Below, piece after piece: positions 43,971 to 53,180 of a DNA stretch of 64,000 nucleotides. The stretch spans positions 32,664-96,663 of the forward strand of contig CAZLHO010000005.1 in the NCBI GenBank assembly GCA_964559455.1, written 5' to 3'. Under the pieces are notes generated by a model. It did not search any database and was not told the origin of the DNA. It worked only from the letters and a program-made list of their open reading frames with translations. Positions within the stretch are counted from its first letter, which is position 1. Every line of letters starts with the position of its first letter. The translations under genes and the position numbers were made by a program. The DNA is from CAZLHO01 sp964559455. Its GTDB lineage: Bacteria > Krumholzibacteriota > Krumholzibacteriia > LZORAL124-64-63.

Positions 43971-44507
43971 CTACTGCGCCCTCGCCCTCTTCACCGCGTC
44001 CGCCAGCCCCCAGTGCCGCAGCACCTCTTCCGGCGCCTCGTTGCGGCAGCTGCGCTCGCAGGCCCAGCCGATGGTCCCGCGGTCGCGGGCGGCCTCGGTG
44101 TAGAGGCAGGTCGGCCGCGGCGTGATGCCCAGCCGGGCCAGGTCCAGGCGTTCGGCGTCCCAGCAGACCCGGACGGTGTCGTCGCCGGGGTCGGGCATCG
44201 CCTCGTCGTGTCCGGCGAGCGCCGCCTGCAGCCGGCGGATGTCCGCGGGCTCCAGGCCCAGCCGGCGGCGCAGGCGCCAGGCCAGGGCGGCGGCGCGGCG
44301 GCCGTGGTCGCGGTCCAGGCCGTCGCACACCCGCAGGGCGTCGTGCAGCACGGCGAAGGCCTCGAGCACGCGGCGGTCGACCTTCACCGTCTCGGCCAGG
44401 CGCAGGCCGTTCTCCAGCACCCGCGCCCAGTGCGCGGGGCCGTGCAACCCGTCCGGGGGCAGGCGGAAATCCCGCATCACCGTGCGGACGAGCGTGTCCT
44501 GCTTCAT
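43971..44507 (-). CDS. HD-domain protein at the end of the sucrose operon
   Basis: The 178-residue product starts MKQDTLVRTV with GGGGGAGG 8 nt upstream. It has an HD-type metal set: His26 (HGPAHWARVLENG), His55-Asp56 (VLHDALRVCDGLDRDHG) and a late Asp117 (CWDAERLDLARLG). It lies 25 nt after sucrose synthase on the same strand, so co-expression is likely. The family could be a phosphohydrolase acting on a small nucleotide or sugar phosphate; no substrate can be read from sequence. A link to UDP or ADP recycling is speculation. Confidence 0.75.
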   Translation of the reverse strand: MKQDTLVRTVMRDFRLPPDGLHGPAHWARVLENGLRLAETVKVDRRVLEAFAVLHDALRVCDGLDRDHGRRAAALAWRLRRRLGLEPADIRRLQAALAGHDEAMPDPGDDTVRVCWDAERLDLARLGITPRPTCLYTEAARDRGTIGWACERSCRNEAPEEVLRHWGLADAVKRARAQ

Positions 44508-44532
44508 CGTCGTCACCTCCCCCGGTCCGCCG

Positions 44533-46923
44533 TCAGTCCCGCGGCACCTCGGCCGCGAGACGGCGGTAGACCAGAGCGTAGAACATCTCCAGATAGCGCC
44601 GCGTCTCCTCGCGTTCGATGTTGGTAATGTACTTCCAGAAGCCGTAGATCCGCGACAAGGTCAGCAGCCGGTTGGCGTAGAGCTTCCAGGTGTAGCGGCT
44701 CTCGATGCGGTCGATGGCGCCGCGCGAGATGCTTTCCCAGCGTTCGGGGTCCTCGCGGCATTCGGCCAGGAAGCCTGCCATCAGCTCCGCCGCCGCCCCG
44801 GGCTCGGCGGGGTCGATGTGGAAGCCGCTGCGGCCGTGCTCGATGATCTCCAGCGGGCCGCCGTGCTGGGTGGCGAAGGTCGGCAGGCCCGAGGCCATCG
44901 CCTCGACCACCGTCAGGCCGAAGGCCTCGAAGAGCGCCGGCTGCACGAAGGCGCCTCTCCAGTCGGCAACGTAGCGGTAGAGCTCGCCCACCTGCGTCTT
45001 CTCGGTGCGCATCGGGATCCAGCGCGCCTGCCCGTCCAGCCCGTGCTCGTCCAGCAGGCGGTGCATGGTCTCGATCTGCTTCTTCTCGTCCTCGTCCTGC
45101 GACTGGGCCGTGTCCAGGAAGCCGCCCGCCACCATCAGGTTGGCCTCGTCGCGCAGCGCGGCGCTGCGCCCGAAGAGGTCCACCAGGCCGGTCACGTTCT
45201 TGATCTTGTCCAGTCGCGCCATCGTGAACAGCAGCGGCTTCTGCTTGTCGACGAAGACGCCGCGGGCGTCGGGCCGTTCGCCGCCGTGCACCAGGTCCGC
45301 GATCTCCGGCTGCAGGGCCGTCACCCGGCGATCGCTCTCGGTGTAGGGGAAGAAGACCTCGGGGTCGGCCCCGGGCGAGACGATGTTGAACTTGGGGTCG
45401 AAGGGGTCGATGCCGCTGACCACGCGGAACAGGCCGGGCATCGAGAAGCTGGAGTAGCCCTCGTACTGGCCCACCACCTCGCGCGTGCCGGCGATCTCCT
45501 GGTAGGTGCTGGTGATGATGAAGTCGGACGTGTTCATGGCGATCAGGTCTGCCGTGTACTGGCACGAGAAATGGTGCGCCTCCTCGTGCTCCTTCCAGTA
45601 GAGATCGCTGTGCAGGTACTTCGACTTCTCCAGGGCGTGAGCGATGGTGCACTGGGTCACGCCCAGGCGCCGCGAGAGCAGCGTGGCCACCAGGTTGCCG
45701 TCGGAGTAGTTGCCGATCACCAGGTCGGGCCGGCCGCCCAGCTCGGCCAGCACCACGCGCTCGACGTCGTCGGTGAAGCGCTCCAGGTAGGGCCAGACGC
45801 GGAAGCGCGAGATCCAGGGCTGGACCACCTCGCCGTTCTCGTTGCGGAAGGGCACGCGCAGGATCTTCGTGTGCCGGGTGCCGCAGACGGGCTCCTCGGC
45901 CCGGTCGCAGCTCGTGCCCTCGGCCTCGGGCAGCAGGCGGGTGACGACCAGGATCTTCGGCTCGATCTCCAGACCCTGGTCGTGGATCGACTGCCGCATC
46001 TCGTTCTCCAGCGCGCGCACCTGGTCCAGGATGTAGACCACCTGGCCGCCGGTGTCGGGCTTGCCCAGCACCCCGGACTGCCCGAAGTAGCCGTGCGGCG
46101 TCAGGATCACCAGGCTGAAGATCATCGGGATCCGGCCCAGGAAGCGCTCCAGGCTCTCGGGCGCCGGCGCCTCGAGGATGTCCGAGAGCAGGGCCATCTC
46201 CTCGATCATCAGCCGCACGGTGCGCCCCCAGCCCGGCTCGAAGCCCAGCCGCTTCAGCGTCGTGCCCACGGTCGACCAGTCGGCCTCGGGATCCTGCTGC
46301 TCGAGCCAGGCCAGGGCCTCGCGCAGGTTGTCGGCCAGCTCGGCGCGGTCGGCGATCAGGTCGTTGAGCATCAGCTGTCGGCCCTGGTGCTGGTGCAGCT
46401 TCAGGAAGCCGAAGAGCTGCTCGCGCCCGTCGCCGCGCCTGTCGAAGAGACGGCTCGAGAGATGGCGGTTCAGGAATTCCACGCCGCGGCCGATCGAGCG
46501 CACCTCGCGCAGCTTCGGAAAGCCCCGCTCGAAGGGCGAGAGGTCGATCTCCAGGGTGTAGGGGTCGACCGCCGCCCCGGGATCGGCCAGGGCCTCCTTG
46601 AAGGCCAGGAAGTCGGTCACGCCCACCTCGCGGCACTGCGCCGAATCGACCTGCACGTGGACGTATTGCCAGCCGGCCACGCGGGACCGGATGGCCATGT
46701 AGAGATCCGGCGGGGAGGCGGCCGCCTCCTGGATCGAGTGGATCATCTCCCGAAAGTTGTCGCCGCAGTTGTTCGGAATGCCCTGCTCGGCGCAGAAAGC
46801 GTCGAACTCGTGGAGGATCTGGGGACGCAACATGACGGACCGGCCCACGTCCAGGCAGCGGCTGAAGAGGCCGTAGGCCTCGCGACGGTGCTCCTGCAGG
46901 AACGCCTCCAGGGTACGGATCAT
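44533..46923 (-). CDS. Sucrose synthase
   Basis: The 796-residue product matches the full plant and bacterial sucrose synthase layout. An N-terminal regulatory region (about 1-260) is followed by the GT-B GT4 domain starting SLVILTPHGYFGQSGVLGKPDTGGQVVYILDQVRALE. It has the nucleotide-binding KPLLFTMARLDKIKNVTGL and the E-x7-E motif in FEAFGLTVVEAMASGLP. It reversibly converts sucrose plus NDP to NDP-glucose plus fructose. The ATG overlaps the sucrose-phosphate synthase stop (ATGA). Length is normal for the family. Preference for UDP or ADP cannot be decided here. Confidence 0.95.
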   Translation of the reverse strand: MIRTLEAFLQEHRREAYGLFSRCLDVGRSVMLRPQILHEFDAFCAEQGIPNNCGDNFREMIHSIQEAAASPPDLYMAIRSRVAGWQYVHVQVDSAQCREVGVTDFLAFKEALADPGAAVDPYTLEIDLSPFERGFPKLREVRSIGRGVEFLNRHLSSRLFDRRGDGREQLFGFLKLHQHQGRQLMLNDLIADRAELADNLREALAWLEQQDPEADWSTVGTTLKRLGFEPGWGRTVRLMIEEMALLSDILEAPAPESLERFLGRIPMIFSLVILTPHGYFGQSGVLGKPDTGGQVVYILDQVRALENEMRQSIHDQGLEIEPKILVVTRLLPEAEGTSCDRAEEPVCGTRHTKILRVPFRNENGEVVQPWISRFRVWPYLERFTDDVERVVLAELGGRPDLVIGNYSDGNLVATLLSRRLGVTQCTIAHALEKSKYLHSDLYWKEHEEAHHFSCQYTADLIAMNTSDFIITSTYQEIAGTREVVGQYEGYSSFSMPGLFRVVSGIDPFDPKFNIVSPGADPEVFFPYTESDRRVTALQPEIADLVHGGERPDARGVFVDKQKPLLFTMARLDKIKNVTGLVDLFGRSAALRDEANLMVAGGFLDTAQSQDEDEKKQIETMHRLLDEHGLDGQARWIPMRTEKTQVGELYRYVADWRGAFVQPALFEAFGLTVVEAMASGLPTFATQHGGPLEIIEHGRSGFHIDPAEPGAAAELMAGFLAECREDPERWESISRGAIDRIESRYTWKLYANRLLTLSRIYGFWKYITNIEREETRRYLEMFYALVYRRLAAEVPRD

Positions 46924-48506
46924 CCGAGCTCCTTCCTCTTGTCGGTTCCGGCGGGCTTCCGGCCCAGCCGGGCGAGCAGGTTGCGGGATCGGCCCCGGCC
47001 CTCGGCCGGGGGCAGCAGTTGTGATTCGACGGAACCGCCGGCGGCCTGGGCCAGCGCCCGCGCCGGCACGCGCCCCACGTCCGCGGCCGCCGTGACGCTC
47101 GGCGTGCGGTGCAGCGCGCCCTCGACCACCACGCGCTCGACTTGCTCGAGATAGCTGAAGACGTGGGCGTCCCAGGAATAGAGCGAATGGGCGCGCACGA
47201 CGCCGCGGGCGGAAAGGTGGCGCCAGGTGCGCTCGTCGGCCAGCAGCACTTCCTTCAGGCCCCGGGCGATGTCCTCCGGATCCAGCGGGTCGATGAGCAC
47301 GCCGTTGCCGCAGTGCTCCAGGATGTCGCGCGGGCCGCCGTCGTTCGTCGCCACCACGGGCAGGCCGCTGGCGGCGGCCTCGATCAGGGTCAGGCCGAAG
47401 GGCTCGGTCAGGGCCGGGTTGACGAAGACCCCGCGCCGGCGGGCGGCCAGGCGGTAGAGGTCGGGGACATCCTGCGGCCGGTGGCGCTTGGGGTAGGCGA
47501 CGCTGCCGTAGAGGTCGAGGTCGTCGACGAGGTGCAGGAACTCCTGCAGCACCCGCCGCTCGGGCGGCTTCAGGACGCCCAGGGTGTCGCGGATGCCGGC
47601 CACCACGACCAGGTTGGCGCGCCGGCGCAGTTCCGGATCGCGGCCGTAGGCCTGCACCAGGCCGCGGAAGTTCTTGCGCTCGTCGGGCCGGGCCAGGGCC
47701 AGGATCATCGGCTTGCCGGGATCGTGCAGGAAGCGGGCCAGGTCGGCGGCCACGGGCGGGTCGGGTTCGTCGCCGCGGGGCGGACGGAAGCGGTCCAGGT
47801 CGACGCCCGGCGGTATCACCGTCATGCGTTCGGGTCGGGCGGCGGCGTAGGCGCCGTACTGCTTGTCGATCTCCTGCCGGGTGCTGGCCACCACCAGCGA
47901 GGCGCTGCGCAGCGCCAGATCCTCGGCCGCGAAGCGCTTCGTGAACTTGAAGCGGGGCTCCAGGGTCGCCTCGTCCAGGCCCTTGTCCAGCAGGCGGCGG
48001 CGCTTCTCGCGGCCCAGGCTGTGGCCGGTGAAGGCGAAGGGCACGTCGAGTTCGCGCGCCATGCGCGCGCCGATCCAGCCGGCGTCCGCGTAGTGGCCGT
48101 GGATCAGGTCCGGCACCCTGCCGGCGTTGCGCACGTGGCACATCGCGTAGCGCACGAACTCCTCCATGTACGGCCAGAGGTTCTCCTTGTGCAGGTAGCG
48201 CCGGGGGCCGCAGGGGATGCGGATGATCTGGGCCTTGTCCGCCAGGGGCTCCCAGATCTCGCTGTAGTCGGGATGGATGCCCGGTCCGGCGACCAGGCGG
48301 GTCAGCAGGTCGACGCGGGCCACGCGGGGGTCCGCGGCCAGGGCCCGGGCCAGTTCGACGACATAGGTCACCTGGCCGCCGGTGTCGGCGTCGCGGCCCA
48401 GTTCGATGTCGTGGCCGCGCACCAGGCCGTGGACGCTCAGCAGCAGCAGATAGAGACCGTCTTCCTTCTTGGCGTTGGGTAGGGCCGTCATCGCGGTCAC
48501 CGCCAT
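46920..48506 (-). CDS. Sucrose-phosphate synthase (GT4)
   Basis: The 528-residue product shows YLLLLSVHGLVRGHDIELGRDADTGGQVTYVVELARAL at its start. It has the GT4 PGVDLDRFRPP and MILALARPDERKN motifs and the E-x7-E region PALTEPFGLTLIEAAASGLPVVATNDGGP. These mark bacterial sucrose-phosphate synthase, which makes sucrose 6-phosphate from NDP-glucose and fructose 6-phosphate. No phosphatase domain is fused, and a separate phosphatase lies divergent. The ATG at 48506 overlaps the fructokinase end; an ATG at 48491 is an alternative. The C-terminal 50 residues are variable. Confidence 0.93.
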   Translation of the reverse strand: MAVTAMTALPNAKKEDGLYLLLLSVHGLVRGHDIELGRDADTGGQVTYVVELARALAADPRVARVDLLTRLVAGPGIHPDYSEIWEPLADKAQIIRIPCGPRRYLHKENLWPYMEEFVRYAMCHVRNAGRVPDLIHGHYADAGWIGARMARELDVPFAFTGHSLGREKRRRLLDKGLDEATLEPRFKFTKRFAAEDLALRSASLVVASTRQEIDKQYGAYAAARPERMTVIPPGVDLDRFRPPRGDEPDPPVAADLARFLHDPGKPMILALARPDERKNFRGLVQAYGRDPELRRRANLVVVAGIRDTLGVLKPPERRVLQEFLHLVDDLDLYGSVAYPKRHRPQDVPDLYRLAARRRGVFVNPALTEPFGLTLIEAAASGLPVVATNDGGPRDILEHCGNGVLIDPLDPEDIARGLKEVLLADERTWRHLSARGVVRAHSLYSWDAHVFSYLEQVERVVVEGALHRTPSVTAAADVGRVPARALAQAAGGSVESQLLPPAEGRGRSRNLLARLGRKPAGTDKRKELG

Positions 48507-49402
48507 TCGTTCAGGAATCGGGCATGGAATCCGGGATCGGCGGGAATCGCTCCCGACAGGGCGCAGACCGCCGCCGCCATCGCGGCGGCGCGGACCAGGA
48601 TCGTGCGTTCGGCCCAGCCCCGGGCCAGGCCCAGGATGCAGGCCGCGGCGAAGGCGTCGCCGGCGCCGACGGTGTCGGCGACCGCGGGCACGTCCGCCGC
48701 AGGCGCCAGGGCGCGGATCGACTCGGCGTCGGCCCACAGGGCGCCGCCGGCGCCCAGGGTCACCACGACGCCCTCGAGGCCGTGGATCGCCGCCAGGCCG
48801 CGGGCGGACTCGGCCGGATCGCCGGCGCCCCCCAGGGCCGCCAGCTCGTCGCCGTTCAGCTTGGCCCAGCGGGCGGCGGCCAGGGCCTCGGCGGCGGCCT
48901 CGGGCGTCCACCAGGGATCGCGCAGGTTCACGTCCAGGAAGACCGATCGGGACGGGCCGGCGCGCAGGGCCTGCAGGGCCGCGCGCGATTCCTCGGAACG
49001 CAGGGCCAGGGTCCCGTGGTAGAGGACGTCGTCCTCGCCGCCGGCGGCAACCGCACCGGCGGCGTCGGCGTCGATGAAATCCCAGGCCTGCCCCGGGTCG
49101 ATGGAGAATGTCGGCTGTCCGCCCTCGACCTTGACCAGGACTTCACCGGTCGCCCGGACGGGATCGACCTGCACCCCGTCCAGGGACATCCCGGCGGCCG
49201 CCATGGCCCCGCGGATGCGGCGGCCCGGCTCGTCGTCGCCCAGGCGCGTGACGAGCAGAGGAGCGAGGCCGAGGCCGTGCAGATGCCAGGCCACGTTGAA
49301 GGGCGCGCCGCCCAGGACCTCGGAGCCGTCCTCGAAACGATCGAAAAGGACTTCGCCGAAGACGATCGGGCGCGGCGTGGGGATATCGATGCTCTGGTCC
49401 AT
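48497..49402 (-). CDS. PfkB-family fructokinase
   Basis: The 301-residue product has the PfkB ribokinase fold: FGEVLFDRFEDGSEVLGGAPFNVAWHL near the start and the anion-hole and base motif DTVGAGDAFAAA (about 244-255). It most probably phosphorylates fructose released by sucrose synthase, returning fructose 6-phosphate to the sucrose-phosphate synthase reaction. It is first in the four-gene operon. Related sugar kinases share these motifs, so fructose is chosen from context. Confidence 0.9.
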   Translation of the reverse strand: MDQSIDIPTPRPIVFGEVLFDRFEDGSEVLGGAPFNVAWHLHGLGLAPLLVTRLGDDEPGRRIRGAMAAAGMSLDGVQVDPVRATGEVLVKVEGGQPTFSIDPGQAWDFIDADAAGAVAAGGEDDVLYHGTLALRSEESRAALQALRAGPSRSVFLDVNLRDPWWTPEAAAEALAAARWAKLNGDELAALGGAGDPAESARGLAAIHGLEGVVVTLGAGGALWADAESIRALAPAADVPAVADTVGAGDAFAAACILGLARGWAERTILVRAAAMAAAVCALSGAIPADPGFHARFLNEWR

Positions 49403-49467
49403 AGTTTCCCCGGCGGGAGGATCCGATATGCGAGGCGGGAGATGATGTGACGGGTCCGCCCAGGCAC

Positions 49468-49496
49468 AGGCTAGGCCAAGCCCACGACGCTGTCAA
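49468..49496 (-). promoter_or_regulatory. Candidate promoter of the sucrose operon
   Basis: On the minus strand a perfect TTGACA (49491-49496), 17-nt spacer and TAGCCT (49468-49473). It lies in the 146-nt divergent gap between fructokinase and the phosphatase gene. Confidence 0.5.
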
Positions 49497-49548
49497 ACCC
49501 GCTTCGGGGCTGGCCGCAGCGCCCCGGCTGCTGTAGGCTGGGACGATC

Positions 49549-50349
49549 ATGAAGACCCCGACGCCCACGGCCCTGCTCGCCTGCGACCTGGACGGCACCG
49601 TCTCCCCGGTCAGCCTGGACGAGACCTACCCGGCCCTGCTCTCCGAGTTCCGCGCCACCATCGCGGACGACCCCGGCATCGCCCTGATCTACGTGACCGG
49701 CCGCCGCCTGGACTCGGCCCTCGAGTTGATCGCCGCGCGCAGCCTGCCCCTGCCCCGTCTGCTCTGCTGCGACGTGGGCAGCAGCGTCCACCGGCCCGAG
49801 GTCGGCGGCTGGATCGAGGACCCGGACTACGCCGGGCGCATGGCCGACGGGATGCGCGGCCGCGACGCGGCCGCGGTCCTGGACCTGCTGGCCGACGTGC
49901 CCCTGCTGGCCCCGCAACCGCCGCAGAACCAGGGGCGCTGGAAGGCCAGCTTCACGCTGCCCGACGGCGCGGCCGGCGACGACGCCCTCGCGGCCGCCCG
50001 CGCGCGCCTGGCGGCCGCGGACCTGCCCCTGCGCCTGGTCCGCAGCGCCTGCGTCTTCGAACGGCGCGACCTGCTGGACGTCCTGCCCGAGGGCGTGGAC
50101 AAGGCCACGGCGGTGGCCTTCGCGGCCGAGAACCTGGGCGTGCCGACCGGCGGCGTGGTCTACGCCGGCGACTCGCACAACGACCTGGACGCGCTGCTGG
50201 CCGCCGACCGCGCCGTGGTCGTCGCCAACGCCCCCGACGCCGTGCGCGACGCCGTGCGCGACGGCCGCGACCCCGCGACGACCTGCCTGGCCGCCGGGGC
50301 CCACATGGCGGGGGTCCTGGAGGGGATGCGGGCGTTCGGTATCCGCTAG
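49549..50349 (+). CDS. Sucrose-phosphate phosphatase-like HAD hydrolase
   Basis: The 266-residue HAD protein carries all four motifs: ACDLDGTVSP (nucleophile Asp near residue 13), VTGRR, a Lys in GVDKATAV, and YAGDSHNDLDAL. The cap region with CDVGSSVHRP and GRWKASF is like that of sucrose-6-phosphate phosphatases. It would complete sucrose synthesis and is divergent from the fructokinase-SPS-SuSy operon. Trehalose or mannosylglycerate phosphatases are related alternatives, made unlikely by the neighbours. Confidence 0.88.
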   Translation: MKTPTPTALLACDLDGTVSPVSLDETYPALLSEFRATIADDPGIALIYVTGRRLDSALELIAARSLPLPRLLCCDVGSSVHRPEVGGWIEDPDYAGRMADGMRGRDAAAVLDLLADVPLLAPQPPQNQGRWKASFTLPDGAAGDDALAAARARLAAADLPLRLVRSACVFERRDLLDVLPEGVDKATAVAFAAENLGVPTGGVVYAGDSHNDLDALLAADRAVVVANAPDAVRDAVRDGRDPATTCLAAGAHMAGVLEGMRAFGIR

Positions 50350-50447
50350 ACAGGAGGGCGTGGCGTGGTCATGCGGCGGGGACGTCCGCCGGCGCTGTAT
50401 GCTCTGCCCGCTCACCCGAAGAACGTTCCACGCGGGGAGTGTGCCCG

Positions 50448-50849
50448 ATGAGAATCTTCAGATCCCTGCTCGCCCCCTGCTTTCTCGTCGCGTTGGCGGC
50501 CTGCTCCGACGATTCCGTCTCGGGCCAGGCGCGCGAAATCACCGTCCGCCCGAATCCCGCCACCCGCGAGGCGCTTCTCGAGTACCAGCAGCTGTACCCG
50601 GACCCCAACGATCCGACCGGCCTGCGCGTCACCTTCATTGACCTCCCCGCGGCCCCTTGCATCGTCACCATCTTCGACCATTCCGGGGAATGCGTCGAAG
50701 AGATCCACAAGCCGGATGCCGAGACCACGGCGTCTTGGAACCTGGTGAGTGGGGCCGGCGAGGAGGTCGGCACCGGCACCTACCACTTCGCCGTCCATCT
50801 GGAAGGCGGCGCGTTCATCGACCGAGGGACCTTCTTCGTGTCCCTCTAG
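50448..50849 (+). CDS. Small lipoprotein with one FlgD-like domain
   Basis: The 133-residue product starts at an ATG at 50448, GGGGAG 8 nt upstream. The lipoprotein signal is FLVALAAC. The mature part (ITVRPNPATREALLEYQ, IVTIFDHSGECVEEIHKP, GTGTYHFAVHL) is a single FlgD/T9SS-tail-like beta-sandwich, here as a stand-alone lipoprotein rather than a tail. The following gene starts 26 nt later, so the two are probably co-transcribed. Confidence 0.78.
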   Translation: MRIFRSLLAPCFLVALAACSDDSVSGQAREITVRPNPATREALLEYQQLYPDPNDPTGLRVTFIDLPAAPCIVTIFDHSGECVEEIHKPDAETTASWNLVSGAGEEVGTGTYHFAVHLEGGAFIDRGTFFVSL

Positions 50850-50875
50850 CGCGGACCCCGGTCCGGGGAGACCCG

Positions 50876-51907
50876 ATGCGTATCTTGCTCGGCACGGCGC
50901 TGCTCCTGCTGCTTCCCGCCGGGGATGCGGCGGCCCGGAACGAATCGCTGCCCTACGGTTTCCTCTGGGAGTCCTTCGCGGCGGACACGCGCGCCGCGTC
51001 CATGGGGCGGGTCGATCTCGCCGCCGACGGCGGCCCGTTCGGCGCCTGGGCGATCCCTTCGACCCTGCACAGCGGCCACATATTCCAGGCGGGTTATCGG
51101 CAGCACGATTATCCGGTGGACGCGGAGATCCGCGGCGCCGCCGTCGCCCTGACCATCGGTTCCGGCCGTTTGCGTCTGGCGTGGAATGGGGCGGCGTATG
51201 CTCTGGACGGGATTCCGGTCGTCATGCCGGACGGCACGGTCACGGACGGCATGTCCTACGACATCCACGAGCGGGTGGACCGGTTCGGCGCCTGCTACTC
51301 CTTCCTGAGCCGCCGTCCCGGCGGCGGGACCAGCATCGCTGCGGTCGTCGGCGGCGCGGCGGGCCTCTATGACGCGGATGTCGGCGGCTTCAACGGGTCG
51401 GCCACGGACTTCGATCTCGGCGCCATGGTGCGGTATACGAGAGAAGGCGAGCGTGGCTGGTTCGGCGCCCGGGCCGCGTTCCTGATCCGCAACCTGCTCG
51501 GACATTCGTACGATCTCGACGCCCGGACGGTCCAGTTGCCCCACCGCGCCGACTTGAGCCTCGCCTTCGAGGGCGGACGTATCCTCAGCCGCTTTGACCG
51601 TGACCTGAAGTGGCTCGTCATCTTCACGCACCGCCGGCATATCCGCTCTCATTATGATCTGCCCAACGACACGAACCACGTCGGGGCGGAACTCGCCTTC
51701 GCCGAGATCGTGTTCGTCCGCTGCGGCGTCACCAACATCCCGATCGGCGGCGAGAAGCGGAGCTGGGGGCTGGGCCTGAGTACGTGGGGGCTGGTCGAAT
51801 CGCCGTGGGTGGTGACCGTCGACTTCGGTCAGTACGACGCCGGCATGCTGGGCGGCTGGAGTTCGCTCCTGACGGTCGGCGGAACCTACTCCTGGGGAGC
51901 CCAGTAG
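50876..51907 (+). CDS. Predicted outer-membrane beta-barrel protein (PorV/PorQ-like)
   Basis: The 343-residue product starts at an ATG at 50876 with GGGGAG 5 nt upstream and a signal peptide (RILLGTALLLLLPAGDAAA). The mature protein has alternating amphipathic strands ending in an aromatic GGTYSWGAQ. Its opening, SFAADTRAASMGRVDLAAD, resembles PorV/PorQ-type barrels, which often read 'ARAAGMGGA'. It pairs with the preceding FlgD-like lipoprotein. A role in exporting FlgD-tailed proteins is an inference; generic barrel proteins look similar. Confidence 0.65.
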   Translation: MRILLGTALLLLLPAGDAAARNESLPYGFLWESFAADTRAASMGRVDLAADGGPFGAWAIPSTLHSGHIFQAGYRQHDYPVDAEIRGAAVALTIGSGRLRLAWNGAAYALDGIPVVMPDGTVTDGMSYDIHERVDRFGACYSFLSRRPGGGTSIAAVVGGAAGLYDADVGGFNGSATDFDLGAMVRYTREGERGWFGARAAFLIRNLLGHSYDLDARTVQLPHRADLSLAFEGGRILSRFDRDLKWLVIFTHRRHIRSHYDLPNDTNHVGAELAFAEIVFVRCGVTNIPIGGEKRSWGLGLSTWGLVESPWVVTVDFGQYDAGMLGGWSSLLTVGGTYSWGAQ

Positions 51908-51934
51908 CTTCATGACCCTCGGGGACGGCGGCGT

Positions 51935-52133
51935 GGAGCCGCGAGGAGTTCCGCGGAGGCCGCCGGCGGCAGGACGCCGCCGGCGCCGGAGCGCAAACCA
52001 AGCGGCGCGGGGCCGGAGGGGTGCTGCTCTTCCTCAGGGGTTGCTTCGAGGCGGAGGGGGACGCAGGCCCGGGGCCGCGAGGGGTTCCGCGGAGGCCGCC
52101 GGCGGCAGGACGCCGCCGGCGCCGGAGCGCAAA
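51935..52133. repeat. Duplicated 63-bp GC-rich palindromic element
   Basis: 51935-51997 and 52071-52133 are identical at 61 of 63 positions. Each contains a hairpin of CGCCGGCGGC and GCCGCCGGCG around a 4-5 nt loop. No gene is visible in 51908-52210. Confidence 0.75.
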
Positions 52134-52233
52134 GCGAGGCGGCGCAGGATGCGCCGACGAGCGTCCCCGAGAGGCCCCGGGCCTGCGTCCCTCTCCGGTC
52201 CCGACGAGACTCACCGGAGAAAGAGCAGCACCC
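52018..52233. repeat. Imperfect inverted repeat carrying the 3' end of the DMT gene
   Basis: GGGTGCTGCTCTTCCTC at 52019 mirrors GAGAAAGAGCAGCACCC at 52217-52233, and GGACGCAGGCCCGGGGCC near 52058 mirrors 52173-52190. The arms are roughly 57 bp. The right arm holds the last codons and stop of the DMT exporter gene, so the left arm is an inverted, decayed copy of that end. Confidence 0.6.
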
Positions 52234-53125
52234 CCCCGCAGACCGCCACCACCACGCCCGCCAACGAGCGCAGCGTGGGCGGATCCCGGTAGAAGAGCCA
52301 CGACGGCAGCAGCACCGTGATCGGCAGGATGTTCAGCAGCACGGTGGCCACGCCGGTGTCGGTCAGCTTCAGCGACGAAATGGCCAGCCACATGCCCACG
52401 AAGGGCCCCAGGACGACGCCGATCAGCAGCGGCGTCCAGACCCGCTTCCTGGCCAGGGTGGGCACCGTCACGCGCAGGGACGGGACCGCCGCGACGATGA
52501 CCCCCAGCACGAGCGCCGCCCAGGCCATGCGGACGTAGGTCGCCGCCAACGGCGCCGCGTCGCCCATGCCCAGCTTGGCGAAGGTGTTGCCCACGCCCGA
52601 GCCCAGGCCGCAGACCAGGGCCGCCAGCAGTCCCCGGCGCAGGGTCGCCCGCGGCAGGTCGCGGAAGGGGCCGCCGCCGCCGTCGCGGCCCGAGGCGGCC
52701 AGCAGCACGCCGGCGATGATCACGACGATCCCGGCCATGGCCAGCGGCCCCAGGCGCTCGCCCAGGATCACCCAGGCCGAGACGGCGGCGAAGATGGGCG
52801 CCGTGGTCAGCATCAGCGAGGCCCGGCGGGGGCCGATCAGGGTCGCGGCGTAGAAGAGGAAGGTGTCGCCCAGGGCCAGGCCCAGGGCGCCGCTCAGGCC
52901 CAGCCACAGATGCTGCCGCGCGCTCAGTTCGGCGGGCCAGAAGCCGCCGCCGCGCGCCATGAAGACGAGCCCCAGCAACAGCGCCGCCAGCGGCAGGCGG
53001 ACGAGGCTGACGGCGAAGGGATGGGATCGGCGGCCGGCGGCCGTGAAGGCCGTGACCCCGAAGGCCCAGATCAACGAGGCGGATAGGGCCAGGATCTCGC
53101 CGAGGTGCGCGACGGGTGGGTTCAC
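52211..53125 (-). CDS. EamA/DMT-family transporter
   Basis: The 304-residue product has about ten transmembrane helices in two EamA repeats (about residues 8-140 and 165-303). Signatures are SASLIWAFGVTAF and FLFYAATLIGPRRASLMLTTAPIFAAVSAWVILGERL. These carriers export metabolites or amino acids; the substrate is not predictable. The final GGVLLFLR codons lie inside an inverted repeat. Confidence 0.9.
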   Translation of the reverse strand: MNPPVAHLGEILALSASLIWAFGVTAFTAAGRRSHPFAVSLVRLPLAALLLGLVFMARGGGFWPAELSARQHLWLGLSGALGLALGDTFLFYAATLIGPRRASLMLTTAPIFAAVSAWVILGERLGPLAMAGIVVIIAGVLLAASGRDGGGGPFRDLPRATLRRGLLAALVCGLGSGVGNTFAKLGMGDAAPLAATYVRMAWAALVLGVIVAAVPSLRVTVPTLARKRVWTPLLIGVVLGPFVGMWLAISSLKLTDTGVATVLLNILPITVLLPSWLFYRDPPTLRSLAGVVVAVCGGVLLFLR

Positions 53126-53180
53126 GGGGGCTCCGGTCGTGAATGGGCGGCGGCGGCCTCCCGCCGCCGCCCGGAGGGGA

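Noticed and set aside
44122..47154. 1010-codon plus-strand frame over the sucrose synthase gene
   Set aside because: Antisense shadow; sucrose synthase on the minus strand has full-length family motifs.
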